A stretch of DNA of 64,000 nucleotides from the NCBI GenBank assembly GCA_020404895.1, contig JADBWK010000016.1, positions 30,829-94,828 on the forward strand, written 5' to 3'. A program made the position numbers and the translations under genes. This stretch comes from Pseudanabaena sp. M085S1SP2A07QC. Its GTDB lineage: Bacteria > Cyanobacteriota > Cyanobacteriia > Pseudanabaenales > Pseudanabaenaceae. The notes below the pieces were generated by a model. It made no database searches. It worked only from the letters and a program-made list of their open reading frames with translations, and was not told the origin of the DNA. Shown here in pieces: positions 1-8,971 of this stretch (positions are counted from its first letter, which is position 1; each line of letters begins with the position of its first letter).

Positions 1-263
1 ATGGTCTTATCTTGAACGATGAAGTTCCCTTCGATACAGAAACAGCAATGAAAAAGCTATCTGAGTACAAGATTGGAACTCGTCCATTTTTTTGGTGTAT
101 GCACGAACAACCTGTATTTCAGAAAATGGGACTATTTGAAAAAGTATCTTGTCCCGTAGCCGAGAAGTTAGCCCGTCGTGGTTTTTACGTTCCTAGTGGT
201 CTAGCATTAACAGAAGAACAGATAGGTCAGGTTTCTACTAACTTACGGGAGGTTTTGCTATGA
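1..263 (+). CDS. DegT/DnrJ/EryC1/StrS aminotransferase, C-terminal end (partial)
   Basis: The frame is already open at the left edge and ends at a TGA overlapping the next gene's ATG, so only the last ~87 residues are present. The tail with GTRPFFWCMHEQPVFQKMG and, near the end, RGFYVPSGLALTEEQ matches the C-terminal region of PLP-dependent sugar aminotransferases of the perosamine synthetase type. These place an amino group on an NDP-keto-sugar. The catalytic lysine lies outside the window. A TTG at 12 is an internal codon, not a start. The ATGA overlap with the following methyltransferase, and the glycosyltransferases beyond, suggest the amino sugar is destined for a surface glycan. Confidence 0.8.
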   Translation, partial: GLILNDEVPFDTETAMKKLSEYKIGTRPFFWCMHEQPVFQKMGLFEKVSCPVAEKLARRGFYVPSGLALTEEQIGQVSTNLREVLL

Positions 264-1018
264 GCATTTTCGGTGATTATGCTCGTTACTATGACCTACT
301 GTATCGTGATAAAGATTATATTGGAGAAGCCAAATTCATACATGATCTTATTCAAACCCATGCACCAGAAAGTAAAAATATTTTGGAACTTGGTTGTGGG
401 ACAGGTAATCATGCAACACTATTAGCGCAAGAAAGCTATGTTGTTCATGGCATAGATGTTAGCTATGAAATGTTGCAAATTGCCAATGAACGCATCTCTC
501 AATCATTAGCTTCTAAATTAACTTTTACTCATGGTGATATTCGTCAAGTCCGACTGAATCAAAAGTTTGATGTTGTCATATCTCTATTTCATGTCATCAG
601 CTATCAAACCACTAATCAAGATTTATTAGCTGCCTTTGCTACAGCTAAAGCCCATTTAAAACCCAATGGCATATTTATATTCGATGTCTGGTATGGTCCC
701 GCCGTACTAACAACTCCACCAGAGGTTAGAGTAAAAAGATTAGAAGATAAAACAGTCCAAATAACCCGCATTGCTGAACCAGTAATCTATCCCAATGAAA
801 ATTTAGTTGACGTTAATTATTACATCTTTATTAAAGATAAAAAGAATAATACAATAACAGAATTACAAGAAACTCATAAAATGCGCTACTTATTCAAACC
901 AGAAATTGAAATGCTGATTGAAAATTCAGGATTAAAAATCAAGAGCTGTCAAGAATGGCTTACTAATGAGAATGCAAATTTTGATACTTGGAATGTTTAT
1001 TTCTTGGCTAAGAAATAG
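260..1018 (+). CDS. Class I SAM-dependent methyltransferase
   Basis: A 252-residue protein with a clear SAM-binding motif I, ILELGCGTGN, at about residues 41-50, followed by the acidic loop GIDVSYEML and the strand FDVVISLFHVIS. This is the order of the Rossmann-like class I methyltransferase fold. The start ATG overlaps the preceding aminotransferase stop (ATGA), and the stop directly abuts the next gene's ATG at 1019, so the three genes are probably translationally coupled. Family logic and context suggest methylation of a (deoxy)amino sugar nucleotide or of the growing glycan. The substrate cannot be read from the sequence. Confidence 0.8.
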   Translation: MSIFGDYARYYDLLYRDKDYIGEAKFIHDLIQTHAPESKNILELGCGTGNHATLLAQESYVVHGIDVSYEMLQIANERISQSLASKLTFTHGDIRQVRLNQKFDVVISLFHVISYQTTNQDLLAAFATAKAHLKPNGIFIFDVWYGPAVLTTPPEVRVKRLEDKTVQITRIAEPVIYPNENLVDVNYYIFIKDKKNNTITELQETHKMRYLFKPEIEMLIENSGLKIKSCQEWLTNENANFDTWNVYFLAKK

Positions 1019-2248
1019 ATGAAGATAGCAGTTCTAATCAGTTGTCTGAGTGAAGAAATTGGCGGTGGATACACTTTTGAGTCTCAATTACTGGAAGAGA
1101 TAATAAAAGTGTCAGCATACTTATCCCATGAGCTTATTTTATTTATACCCAATCCTCAAAAGTCAGATTACCTAATAAATCTGCCCATTCAAGTTGTTTC
1201 TACACATAGATCAGTTATCGAAAGAATTTATTCCTATCTAGCATTTAGATTTAAATTTATAGTTCATAAATTATTCAATACAACTTATACTTTTGAATAT
1301 AAAAATGGTCTTAAACGCCATATTAATAACCTGATACGTCATTATAAGATAGATATTATTTTATCTCTTTCACCAATTGCTTTTACTCAGATAGACTGTC
1401 CTTATATAACGCCAATTTGGGACTTAGCACATCGGATATATCCTTATTTCCCTGAAGTTAGTTCTAACGGACAATGGGAAGAACGTGAGAACTATTACAC
1501 ACATGTAATAAAACGAGCAACCTTTATTATTACTGGTACAGAAGCAGGTAAAGCTGAAATTGAAAAGTTTTACCAGATTCCTCCAGAGAGAATAAAAGTT
1601 ATTCCATTATTTACACCCAAACTTCAATCAAAAACTAATTCAATCAATCAAGACATAACCCAAAAGTATTGTATTCCAAAGCAATATTTATTCTATCCTG
1701 CCCAGTTCTGGTCACACAAAAACCATGTCTCTATATTGCTGGCAATGCAAATGTTAAAAAATGACTATGGATTGAATCTGTCATTAGTCTTAGTAGGATC
1801 TGATAAAGGAAATGCTGATTATGTTAAGTCTATGGTACAGAAGCTTGAGTTATCTGGTTATGTTTATTTTTTAGGATTTGTGCCACAAGAAGATATGCAG
1901 CCTCTCTACTGTCAGGCTTTTGCATTGATATATATGACTTTCTTTGGTCCCGATAACTTACCTCCTCTTGAGGCTATGTCTTTAGGCTGTCCTGTCATAG
2001 CCTCCAATGTATCAGGAGCAAGAGAGCAACTAGGAGATGCAGCTTTAATAGTGGATCAAAGGAATGCTCAAGCGATCGCCAATGCAATAAAGCTATTATT
2101 TGATGATCCTATACTGCGGAATAATTTAATTGAGCGTGGTTTAGTACGTGCTAATCAATGGAAAGTTGAGGATTATGCAGGGGAGTTGTTTAAATTGATC
2201 GATGATTTCAAAACAGTTCGTCGTTGCTGGGATAGAATGATTTTATGA
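1019..2248 (+). CDS. Glycosyltransferase family 4 (GT-B fold)
   Basis: A 409-residue protein. The C-terminal half carries the GT4 nucleotide-sugar site: YPAQFWSHKNH, then the FLGFVPQED strand, then LPPLEAMSLGCPVIASN with the conserved glutamate and glycine loop. The N-terminal acceptor domain is more divergent, as usual. The gene abuts the methyltransferase at 1018 with no spacer. It is expected to be a cytoplasmic or membrane-peripheral retaining transferase adding one sugar to a lipid-linked glycan. Donor and acceptor are unknown. It is the last gene of the first tightly packed block; a 362-bp gap with a repeat follows. Confidence 0.85.
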   Translation: MKIAVLISCLSEEIGGGYTFESQLLEEIIKVSAYLSHELILFIPNPQKSDYLINLPIQVVSTHRSVIERIYSYLAFRFKFIVHKLFNTTYTFEYKNGLKRHINNLIRHYKIDIILSLSPIAFTQIDCPYITPIWDLAHRIYPYFPEVSSNGQWEERENYYTHVIKRATFIITGTEAGKAEIEKFYQIPPERIKVIPLFTPKLQSKTNSINQDITQKYCIPKQYLFYPAQFWSHKNHVSILLAMQMLKNDYGLNLSLVLVGSDKGNADYVKSMVQKLELSGYVYFLGFVPQEDMQPLYCQAFALIYMTFFGPDNLPPLEAMSLGCPVIASNVSGAREQLGDAALIVDQRNAQAIANAIKLLFDDPILRNNLIERGLVRANQWKVEDYAGELFKLIDDFKTVRRCWDRMIL

Positions 2249-2254
2249 AACAAG

Positions 2255-2464
2255 GGCACTGGTTCCGTACTGTGAGGAGAAGAAAGTCTTATTACGCAGG
2301 GATTACAGGAATCTGTTTCCAAAGTAATTTAACATGATTTTTAAGTGGATATTTCTGTATCCCCTATTTTTAAGTTAGTCTACTGCCATACAAGGTTCTT
2401 TTAACTAAAGGTGTAATCCTTGCTATGCATGGCTTTTACTTACACATATGACAGAACCAGTGCC
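2255..2464. repeat. MITE-like element with nested inverted repeats in the 2249-2610 gap
   Basis: GGCACTGGTTC (2255-2265) is the exact reverse complement of GAACCAGTGCC (2454-2464). An inner pair, GGATTACA (2300-2307) and TGTAATCC (2412-2419), is nested symmetrically inside. The 210-bp unit has no long reading frame. It looks like a non-autonomous transposable element or IS remnant inserted between two glycosyltransferase genes. The rest of the gap (2465-2610) shows no feature I recognise. Confidence 0.5.
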
Positions 2465-2610
2465 GTCCATTTCAATTAACAAGAATTTTAGATAAAAGAT
2501 TCTTCTCTGAATGACTACAGTACTTTGCGCTTACATCAAATCCAGAGAAAAATTGAAAAGCGCCACAAAGTGCTAACTAAGTAAATTTCTGTGACTATTC
2601 CTAAGAAAGT

Positions 2611-3369
2611 ATGTTGACTATTATTACCATAACAAAGGATGACTTAACTGGGTTAAAAAGAACTATTCTTAGTACGCAAAAGTTAAGGATGAGTTACGAT
2701 ATCATACAAATTATTATTGATAGTAGCAATATTGATATACACCAAAATATAAATGGTTATATTCAAGAAGAAATAAATACTAAGTTGTACTATCAAGAAG
2801 CCCAAGGCATATCCCTTGCTTTTAATTGTGGGGTAAACGTGTCTAACAATGAATGGTTATGGTTTTTAAATAGTGGCGATGAAATTCATCCCGATTTAGA
2901 TTTAGATTTATTTATGAAAATTATTAATGTATCTACCGCAGATATTATATTTTTTAGAATAGAATTTATTAATCCCAAAAAACCTAAGGATAGCTTTTTA
3001 TCAAATCAGCCTTCATTTCTAAAGATATGGTTTCCAATATATGACTGGCATACTCATCCTGGTAGTCTTATTCAAAAAAGTAAATTTTTAGAGTGTGGTC
3101 AATTTGATACTAAACTTAAAATCGCAATGGACACAGATCTTTGGTTTAAAGCTTTTGCCCATGATTATAAAGTAGATTTGATTTCATTGGTAATCGCTAA
3201 ATTTTATATGGGAGGAATTTCTAGTAACGCTCCAGAGACATATAGGGAGCTAGATATTATCATGGGTAGATATTTTTTTGTAGCTATAAAAATATTAGTT
3301 AATAAGTTTGTAAGATTATTGAGAGAGTGGATCTTTTATAAACGGGCTAGGAGATGGTTTAAACCATGA
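2611..3369 (+). CDS. Glycosyltransferase family 2-like (GT-A fold)
   Basis: A 252-residue protein starting with the typical GT2 beta strand LTIITITKDD. WLWFLNSGDEI sits where the acidic metal/nucleotide-binding motif belongs; here it is G-D-E rather than a canonical DxD. A later MDTDLWFKA resembles the ED-containing acceptor loop. Length fits the single-domain GT2 proteins common in capsule and O-antigen clusters. The stop overlaps the next ATG by four bases (ATGA), indicating coupling. Sugar specificity is not predictable. Confidence 0.75.
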   Translation: MLTIITITKDDLTGLKRTILSTQKLRMSYDIIQIIIDSSNIDIHQNINGYIQEEINTKLYYQEAQGISLAFNCGVNVSNNEWLWFLNSGDEIHPDLDLDLFMKIINVSTADIIFFRIEFINPKKPKDSFLSNQPSFLKIWFPIYDWHTHPGSLIQKSKFLECGQFDTKLKIAMDTDLWFKAFAHDYKVDLISLVIAKFYMGGISSNAPETYRELDIIMGRYFFVAIKILVNKFVRLLREWIFYKRARRWFKP

Positions 3370-4544
3370 AAATCCTTGTAGTTGCCTTTGCTGATAATAT
3401 TCATACTGTAAGATGGATGAATCAAATAAACAATCAAGACTATGATCTATATCTATTTCCGAATCATAACCATCAGAAAATATCAAGCACTCTCAATACC
3501 AACATCAAAATAGTCAAAGCAAATATTTTTAAGTATTTACGATATTACTTCCTCAAAATTATTAATCAGCTTATTCACAGAAAAAAACATAAGGAGATAA
3601 ATGAACATCTTTATAATGTATTCCGAGCAAATCAAATTCATCAATTCATTCAGAATAAAAAACCTGATATTATCCATTCTCTAGAGTTTCAAAATTCTTG
3701 CTATCTTACCCTGTTTACAAAACAAAAATATTATCAAAATAAATCGTTTCCCAAATGGATTGCAACCAACTGGGGTAGTGATATTTACCTATTTGGCAGA
3801 CTTAAAAAACATGAAAACACAATTCGTCAAGTTTTAGCAGAATGTGATTATTATTCCTGTGAATGTGATCGTGATATTAAATTAGCTCAAGATTTTGGTT
3901 TTCAAGGTCGATTTTTACCAGTTTTCCCCAATACAGGAGGTTTTGAATTAGGACTTATTTCTAAACTTAGACAGAAAGGATCAACTTCTGAAAGAAAAAT
4001 TATCATGCTCAAAGGCTATCAAACTTGGGCAGGGAGAGCATTATTTGGCTTACGAGCATTAGAACGTTGCGCTGATATATTACATGGATACCATATCTAC
4101 GTCTATTCCGCCAGAACTGAAGATATCCAAATAGCAATAGAGTTATTTGCAAACTCAACAAAAATTCCCATAACAGCTATTCCCCTTAGCTCATCTCATC
4201 AAACACTCCTTGAATTACACGGTAAAGCCAGAATCTCTATTGGATTAAGTATTAGTGATGGTATCAGCACATCCTTACTAGAAGCTATAGTTATGGGTTC
4301 TTTCCCAATTCAGTCATGGACAGCCTGTGCTAATGAATGGTTAGTCGATGGAGAAACAGGATTATTAGTTTCTCCTGAAGATGTAGAAGTAATTGAATCA
4401 GCTATTCGTAAAGCACTAGCAGATGATCAACTCGTTGATACAGCATCCCAAAGAAATTATGAGCTAGCCAACACAAGGTTAGATAATAAAGCCCTAAAGC
4501 AAAAAACAATTCAGTTTTATCGAACAGTACTTGAAGATCAATAA
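3366..4544 (+). CDS. Glycosyltransferase family 4-like
   Basis: A 392-residue protein with an N-terminal domain beginning MKILVVAFADNIHTVRWM, as in GT4 enzymes. Its C-terminal domain contains GISTSLLEAIVMGSFPIQS and then a conserved loop, NEWLVDGETGLLVSPED. The E in LLEA and the G-x-P stretch are the donor-binding signature of GT4. It starts inside the stop of the preceding GT2 gene (ATGA) and ends six bases before the next gene. Role inferred: addition of a sugar to a surface polysaccharide precursor. Confidence 0.8.
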   Translation: MKILVVAFADNIHTVRWMNQINNQDYDLYLFPNHNHQKISSTLNTNIKIVKANIFKYLRYYFLKIINQLIHRKKHKEINEHLYNVFRANQIHQFIQNKKPDIIHSLEFQNSCYLTLFTKQKYYQNKSFPKWIATNWGSDIYLFGRLKKHENTIRQVLAECDYYSCECDRDIKLAQDFGFQGRFLPVFPNTGGFELGLISKLRQKGSTSERKIIMLKGYQTWAGRALFGLRALERCADILHGYHIYVYSARTEDIQIAIELFANSTKIPITAIPLSSSHQTLLELHGKARISIGLSISDGISTSLLEAIVMGSFPIQSWTACANEWLVDGETGLLVSPEDVEVIESAIRKALADDQLVDTASQRNYELANTRLDNKALKQKTIQFYRTVLEDQ

Positions 4545-4550
4545 AAATAT

Positions 4551-5462
4551 ATGACTCAAATTAGTATTATAACCCCAATATATAATTGCTCTGGTAATAT
4601 CTCCAATCTTGTATTAGCTTTACAATCTCAAGATATTGATCGCACTACAGAAATTATAATTGTTGATAATAATTCAACAGATAGCTCATTTGAAATCGCA
4701 CAAACTTTTGCTCACATTCCTAACATCACAGTTGTTAATCAAAGCCAAATCCAAAGTGTTGCCGCCACTCGTAATAAAGGGATTAAACTCGCTAATGGGG
4801 AGATACTTGCTTTTATAGATGGTGATTGTATTCCTGAATTAGATTGGCTTAGTCAGGGTATTCAATGTATGCAGGATAATAAAGTTGAACGAGTAGGAGG
4901 AAGAATTAATATTAGACCACTTTCAGCTAAAGGATCTATTTATTCCATAATTGAGGCTTTATTTTGCTATGACCAAGAAAGTGCCGTAAATGGTGTGGGG
5001 GCTTGTATAACGCCTAATTTATTTGTTAAACGAGACGTTTTTGATATGGTTGGCGCGTTTAATGAAACTTTTCCTGAAGCATCGGTTGAAGACATGGAAT
5101 TTGGAATGAGAGCTACTCGATTAGGAATCACTTTAGCCTATGCTGATAAAGCGATCGTCTGGCATCCCCCCCGACAAACCTTCAAAGAAATGTGGCATAA
5201 GTCAAAAAGAAATGGTAAAGGGACTTTTATCCTATGCCAACAAAATCCCAAATGGGCGGGCAAGTATGGCTGGAAACATCCTTTAAGATGTATTAAGATA
5301 ATGATTTCATTACGCAAACCAAACTGGAAATTATTGTCATTCCCATATCAACAATTATCTTTAATTACAAGAATAAAAATATACCTGATGACATTGGTAG
5401 TTATTAATCTCGGTGAAGCCTATGGATATTTGCGATCGTGGATAGAACATTTTTCTAGATAA
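4551..5462 (+). CDS. Glycosyltransferase family 2
   Basis: A 303-residue protein with a well-preserved GT-A core. Visible are ISIITPIYNCSGNI at residues 4-17, IIVDNNSTDSS, and EILAFIDGDCIPELDW with the DGD metal-binding motif. VEDMEFGMRATRLG carries the ED catalytic-base motif. The C-terminal third is basic and aromatic, probably membrane-associated, but I see no clear multi-pass segment. It lies in the same run of co-directional genes with a spacer of six bases on each side. It probably transfers a hexose or amino-hexose. Confidence 0.88.
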   Translation: MTQISIITPIYNCSGNISNLVLALQSQDIDRTTEIIIVDNNSTDSSFEIAQTFAHIPNITVVNQSQIQSVAATRNKGIKLANGEILAFIDGDCIPELDWLSQGIQCMQDNKVERVGGRINIRPLSAKGSIYSIIEALFCYDQESAVNGVGACITPNLFVKRDVFDMVGAFNETFPEASVEDMEFGMRATRLGITLAYADKAIVWHPPRQTFKEMWHKSKRNGKGTFILCQQNPKWAGKYGWKHPLRCIKIMISLRKPNWKLLSFPYQQLSLITRIKIYLMTLVVINLGEAYGYLRSWIEHFSR

Positions 5463-5468
5463 CAACTT

Positions 5469-6410
5469 ATGCAAATAGATTCAGAAAAAATAGAAATAGT
5501 TACAGCCTGTGATGACAACTATGTACAGCACTTAGGAGTAATGCTATGTTCTCTTTTAGAGAATACATTACATAGAGAAAAAATTAATATTTGGGTGATT
5601 GATGGTGGTATAACTCCTGTTAATAAACATAAGCTTTCGGATTTTATTGTTTCCATCTATAATATAAAGATACGCTATCTATATATTGACCAAAATATTT
5701 ATCTGAGATTCCCAATTAGCTTCCACTTTACACATACTATATATTATCGTATATCTATTCCTATATTATTTGATGTATCTGTTTCTAAAGTACTCTATTT
5801 AGACTCGGATATGATTATTAAAAGTGATATTAGCAAGATTTGGAATGTTGATATATCTGAATTTTATGCCGCATCTGTTGAAGCTCTAGGTTTTGAAAAA
5901 AGATATGCAGATCTAAATATGTTAAGTGAATCAATATATTTCTGTTCTGGACTTTTAATGATGAATCTTAAAAAATGGAGAGAAGATGATGTTATGAATA
6001 GAGTTATCCACTTTATTGAAGATAATCAATCTAAAATTCAAATGTGGGATCAAGATTCATTAAACTCCATTCTCTGTGGCAAATGGCTGCCTTTACCTCT
6101 TGATTGGAATCAACAAACATATTTTTTCGATGATGAAATATATAATAAATTCTGTAATAGAGAAGATTTTATTAAAGCTAGAGATTGCCCTTCAATTATT
6201 CACTATACATCTTCGCACAAGCCATGGCATTATATGAATGACCATCCATACAAATATGAATATTTTAATTATTTAAAATTAACACCATGGAAGGAATTCT
6301 CACCTAAATTTAGTTTGTTAATTCGTATAAAGAAAATGCTAAGAGTTATTATTCCAAAAACAATATGGCTTAAAGTATATAAAACAATCTCTTCATTTAT
6401 TTCTAGTTAA
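5469..6410 (+). CDS. Glycosyltransferase family 8
   Basis: A 313-residue protein with the GT8 hallmarks. It opens with IEIVTACDDNYVQHLGVML, has VLYLDSDMIIKSDI with the DxD motif at residues 112-114, and MWDQDSLNSIL. Near the C-terminus is the HYTSSHKPW motif, whose histidine helps bind the metal ion. These are retaining glucosyl- or galactosyltransferases like those of lipopolysaccharide cores. The gene is strikingly AT-rich in codon choice, like its neighbours and unlike the genes after 9.9 kb. Confidence 0.88.
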   Translation: MQIDSEKIEIVTACDDNYVQHLGVMLCSLLENTLHREKINIWVIDGGITPVNKHKLSDFIVSIYNIKIRYLYIDQNIYLRFPISFHFTHTIYYRISIPILFDVSVSKVLYLDSDMIIKSDISKIWNVDISEFYAASVEALGFEKRYADLNMLSESIYFCSGLLMMNLKKWREDDVMNRVIHFIEDNQSKIQMWDQDSLNSILCGKWLPLPLDWNQQTYFFDDEIYNKFCNREDFIKARDCPSIIHYTSSHKPWHYMNDHPYKYEYFNYLKLTPWKEFSPKFSLLIRIKKMLRVIIPKTIWLKVYKTISSFISS

Positions 6411-6426
6411 TTTACCATTACTTAAA

Positions 6427-7119
6427 ATGTCAATTATTAATAAAATTCTCAGGAATATGCCACCCCGTCCCTTAGGTGTTGCCCTAGCCTGTCTTAAAAT
6501 ATTAGAGTTCGATTATGGTCATTTCAAATCAAGTCTAAAATATGCAGCTATAGATAGAACAAGTAATCCAATACCATGGTACACATATCCCGCTATTGAA
6601 TATATTAGACAGCTAAATTTCTCTGACAAAAATATTTTTGAATATGGTTCAGGAAATTCTAGTTTGTTTTGGGCTAGTATTTCAAAATCTGTAATTAGTA
6701 TAGAAAATGATGAAGACTGGTTCAATAAAATTTCCTCTAGAAACTATTCTGAGAATTTAAAAATCAATTTTATTGAAAATGAAGACCTATATACCAATCA
6801 CATCTTGAATTATTCGGATACTTTTGATGTAATTATTATTGATGGAAACTTCAGCCGATATAAGTGCGCTCAAATTGCAGTTAGCAAACTTAGTCAAGGT
6901 GGAATGATAATTTTAGATAATGCGGACTGGTGGGTAAAAGCTGCGAGTTTTTTGCGATCGCAAAATCTAATTGAAGTAGACATGACTGGATTTAGTCCTA
7001 TCAATGGCTATACTTTGACAACATCCTTCTTTTTTCATAGAGAATTCAATTTCCAACCAAAGTCAGAGAACCAACCAGAGCACGGCTTAGGTGCATTGAG
7101 GCAATATGCGGAAGAGTAG
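6427..7119 (+). CDS. Methyltransferase-like protein of the glycan cluster
   Basis: A 230-residue protein. NIFEYGSGNSSLFWA occupies the position of a SAM-binding glycine motif (E-x-G-S-G-N-S-S). It is followed by VISIENDEDW, a likely acidic ribose-binding loop, and FDVIIIDGNFSRY, a DG strand as in small class I methyltransferases. No donor or acceptor signature of a glycosyltransferase is present. The assignment rests on these motifs alone; function in the glycan pathway is inferred from position between GT8 and an FkbM gene. Confidence 0.6.
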   Translation: MSIINKILRNMPPRPLGVALACLKILEFDYGHFKSSLKYAAIDRTSNPIPWYTYPAIEYIRQLNFSDKNIFEYGSGNSSLFWASISKSVISIENDEDWFNKISSRNYSENLKINFIENEDLYTNHILNYSDTFDVIIIDGNFSRYKCAQIAVSKLSQGGMIILDNADWWVKAASFLRSQNLIEVDMTGFSPINGYTLTTSFFFHREFNFQPKSENQPEHGLGALRQYAEE

Positions 7120-7161
7120 TTGTTTAATTGTAATTAGGATTTCTGTGAATTTAGGAAGTAT

Positions 7162-8067
7162 ATGCCAAAAAACAAGTTGGATCTGAATTTTGCCTTTATA
7201 AAAACTAGAAGAAAGATTCTTAAGTTCTTAAATTTTTTCTGGTTTATAAAACCTCTTAAAGACAAAAAATTTATTATTCCTATCCTTGGGGGAGTAGGAA
7301 GTATCAATTTGCATTATCGTCGAGACTGGATGTTTTTCATCTTGTCTCGTCTAATTAGTATGAAATCTGGATCTTTTCTAGATGTTGGGGCAAATCTTGG
7401 GCAAACGTTAATTACTTTTAAAGATACAAATAACCATGGTACTTATTTTGGCTTCGAGCCAAATCCGCTCTGTGTTAGTTATTTATCTGAATTAGTCAAA
7501 GCAAACAACTTTTTAAATTGTTTTGTCATTCCAGTTGGATTATCAAATACTAATCAATTAGCTAAATTATATTATCCTGATGATGTTAGATCTCCTGGAG
7601 CGTCTATCTCCGAGCATATTAGATCAAGTGTTAATAATCATAGTTCTATCGTCGCAACTTTTAAACTAGATGAAGTAGTAAACCACTTAAATATAGAAGA
7701 TATTCATATTATCAAAATAGATGTCGAAGGATTGGAATCAGAAGTATTGGAAGGCATGTCTGAGACGCTCCAAAAATTTAGACCGTTTATTATATGTGAA
7801 GTTTTATTCAGAGATCCTCAGATGGACGCTCAGACCAAGAAAGATCTCGATTCACGAATTTTTAATGTTTTACATAAACATAAATATCTTGCTTTCCAAA
7901 TTAACAAAACATCAGATCTTAAATCAGTTCAAGAACTGATTTATATAGAGCAATTTCAGCAAGTGACATGGAATCCAAGCAACAAAGACCTATGTGACTA
8001 CCTTTTCATTCCTTGTGAATACAATAATTCTGATTTGATTAGATCATTGATTAAGCCAATATATTAA
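7162..8067 (+). CDS. FkbM-family methyltransferase
   Basis: A 301-residue protein. SFLDVGANLGQTLITF is the FkbM motif I, FGFEPNP is the acidic loop after strand 2, and IIKIDVEGLESEVLEGM is the diagnostic FkbM motif that follows strand 4. FkbM-type enzymes O-methylate sugar hydroxyls in surface glycans and natural products. The protein is somewhat long at its N-terminus (about 70 residues, basic and aromatic) before the fold begins. The next gene starts three bases after its stop. Confidence 0.87.
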   Translation: MPKNKLDLNFAFIKTRRKILKFLNFFWFIKPLKDKKFIIPILGGVGSINLHYRRDWMFFILSRLISMKSGSFLDVGANLGQTLITFKDTNNHGTYFGFEPNPLCVSYLSELVKANNFLNCFVIPVGLSNTNQLAKLYYPDDVRSPGASISEHIRSSVNNHSSIVATFKLDEVVNHLNIEDIHIIKIDVEGLESEVLEGMSETLQKFRPFIICEVLFRDPQMDAQTKKDLDSRIFNVLHKHKYLAFQINKTSDLKSVQELIYIEQFQQVTWNPSNKDLCDYLFIPCEYNNSDLIRSLIKPIY

Positions 8068-8069
8068 AA

Positions 8070-8969
8070 ATGACTAAAACACCTATAGTCCTAATTGCAT
8101 ACAATCGTCTAGAACAAACTCAAAAGGTTATTGCACGTATTTTAGAAGCAAAACCAGTAGAAGTTTTCTTGATTATTGATGCACCTAGAAATGACCAAAG
8201 TATAGACGAGGAGAAATGCCATGCAGTACGCAAATTATTAGATCAAACAGAGTGGAATTGCCAAGTATTTAAAAACTATGCAGAAACTAACTTAGGCTGT
8301 AAACAGAGAATTTCTACTGGACTAGACTGGGTATTTAGTCAAGTAGAATCAGCGATTATTCTTGAAGATGATTGCTTACCTGATCGCTCTTTTTTTCCAT
8401 TCTGTGAAGAATTGCTGAATCGATATCGAGATGATCGCCGCATTGTCGCAATCTCGGGTGATAACTTTCAGTTTGGCAGAACGCGCACAAATTATAGCTA
8501 TTACTACTCTCTATACAACCATTGCTGGGGCTGGGCTACTTGGCGGCGTGCTTGGCAGCATTATGATGTAGACATGAAATTATGGGAAACTGTCCGAGAT
8601 GGAGATTGGCTCAATGATATTTTGCAAAATGCGGCGGCAGCAAAATACTGGAAACACAAATTTCAACAGACATACATAGGGAAATTTGATACATGGGATT
8701 ACCAATGGACACTAAGTTGTTGGCTGCAAAGTGGTCTAACTATCCTGCCAAACCAAAATTTAGTTTCCAATATTGGTTTTGTTGCTCAATCAAGCACACA
8801 TACAAAAAACAAGAATAGTCCCTTTGCCAATATGTCCATTGAGACTATGCAATTTCCGCTTAAACATCCGCCTTTGGTTGTCCGTGATCGTCAAGCAGAT
8901 GACTTTACTTATAGCAAAATGTTTAGCATCTGGTCACGAATTAATCGTAAGCTGAGAGAGTTCCTATAG
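8070..8969 (+). CDS. Nucleotide-diphospho-sugar transferase, HlpA-like GT2
   Basis: A 299-residue protein opening TPIVLIAYNRLEQTQKV, a GT-A nucleotide-binding strand. SAIILEDDCLPDRSFFPF carries the acidic DxD-like motif, and YNHCWGWATWRRAW is a tryptophan-rich segment typical of the family often labelled hemolysin-like or HlpA in cyanobacteria and bacteroidetes. The enzyme is expected to act in polysaccharide assembly. It sits three bases after FkbM and three bases before the next methyltransferase, so it is almost certainly in the same transcript. Confidence 0.75.
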   Translation: MTKTPIVLIAYNRLEQTQKVIARILEAKPVEVFLIIDAPRNDQSIDEEKCHAVRKLLDQTEWNCQVFKNYAETNLGCKQRISTGLDWVFSQVESAIILEDDCLPDRSFFPFCEELLNRYRDDRRIVAISGDNFQFGRTRTNYSYYYSLYNHCWGWATWRRAWQHYDVDMKLWETVRDGDWLNDILQNAAAAKYWKHKFQQTYIGKFDTWDYQWTLSCWLQSGLTILPNQNLVSNIGFVAQSSTHTKNKNSPFANMSIETMQFPLKHPPLVVRDRQADDFTYSKMFSIWSRINRKLREFL

Positions 8970-8971
8970 CC

